A DNA stretch of 64,000 nucleotides, taken from positions 94,600-158,599 of the forward strand of contig JAEPNB010000009.1 of the NCBI GenBank assembly GCA_017643645.1, written 5' to 3'. A program made the translations under genes and the position numbers. The notes under the pieces were generated by a model, which was given only the letters and a program-made list of their open reading frames with translations, did not search any database and had not been told where the DNA came from. This DNA comes from Balneola sp. GTDB lineage: Bacteria > Bacteroidota > Rhodothermia > Balneolales > Balneolaceae. Positions 63,979 through 64,000 of this stretch are shown one piece after another (position 1 is the stretch's first letter; each line of letters opens with the position of its first letter).

Positions 63979-64000
63979 TAGGGTAAAAAAAAGAAGGCGA

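Overview
The window is 64 kb of an AT-rich (roughly 40% GC by eye) bacterial chromosome. It is densely coded, with one tRNA, no rRNA, no insertion sequence, no prophage and no CRISPR array. The gene content points to the Bacteroidota/Balneolota side of the FCB group, and a Balneola/Gracilimonas-like marine heterotroph is my best inference. Supporting signs are a PorZ-like propeller protein with a type-IX-type C-terminal domain, stand-alone MnmD, many lipoproteins with Bacteroidota-type lipoboxes, DUF4199, DUF2085 and BatA-N proteins, PfkB adenosine kinase, and few clear Shine-Dalgarno sequences. No single marker proves the genus.

Layout. 1-4.7 kb: pntB, two tandem FKBP-like lipoproteins, a spinster-type MFS transporter and endonuclease III. 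4.8-9 kb: tRNA-Gly(GCC) and katG sharing one bidirectional terminator, a divergent MFS transporter, and OsmC peroxiredoxin (an oxidative-stress patch). 9-15 kb: an orphan TPR-histidine kinase, then purF-engB and serA. 15-24 kb: mnmD with a DUF4097 protein, an M20 amidohydrolase-FAD oxidoreductase pair, a NUDIX CoA hydrolase, a lipoprotein subtilase, then adenosine kinase-SemiSWEET-rdgB. 24.3-28.9 kb: a tight three-gene glycoprotein-catabolism unit (GH92, GH47, glycosylasparaginase). 29-35.5 kb: heat-shock and envelope quality control (clpB, degQ/htrA, hsp20) plus an outer-membrane barrel candidate. 35.7-45.2 kb: DUF4279-aroA and a long minus-strand run (BatA-N/VWA, a membrane protein, hflX, CBS-ACT, a 995-residue TPR protein). 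45.3-48.2 kb: a large lipoprotein with a propeller-like C-terminal half. 48.2-55.4 kb: a minus-strand lipid/envelope run (accA, thioesterase, DUF2085, DUF4199, CPBP protease, DUF2007, cdsA, dipeptide epimerase, then fatty-acid hydroxylase and an SDR). 55.5-63.9 kb: surface-polysaccharide glycosyltransferases around tgt, ending in the PorZ-like gene.

The points most worth a second look are these. (i) A GT2 glycosyltransferase is fused to a complete but catalytically gutted polyprenyl-phosphate sugar-1-phosphate transferase; an intact paralogue lies 1.2 kb away. It is translationally chained to a second GT2 and the PorZ-like gene. (ii) A compact alpha-mannosidase/glycosylasparaginase operon fits N-glycan dismantling. 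(iii) clpB and hsp20 share a sigma-54-like TTTTGGCA promoter element with an upstream GTCAG box, at spacings that differ by about one helical turn. (iv) Tgt lacks two zinc cysteines, and endonuclease III has altered helix-hairpin-helix and iron-sulphur loops. (v) Several families of REP-like intergenic palindromes occur without a RAYT transposase in the window. I found no clearly unprecedented defence or mobile system.
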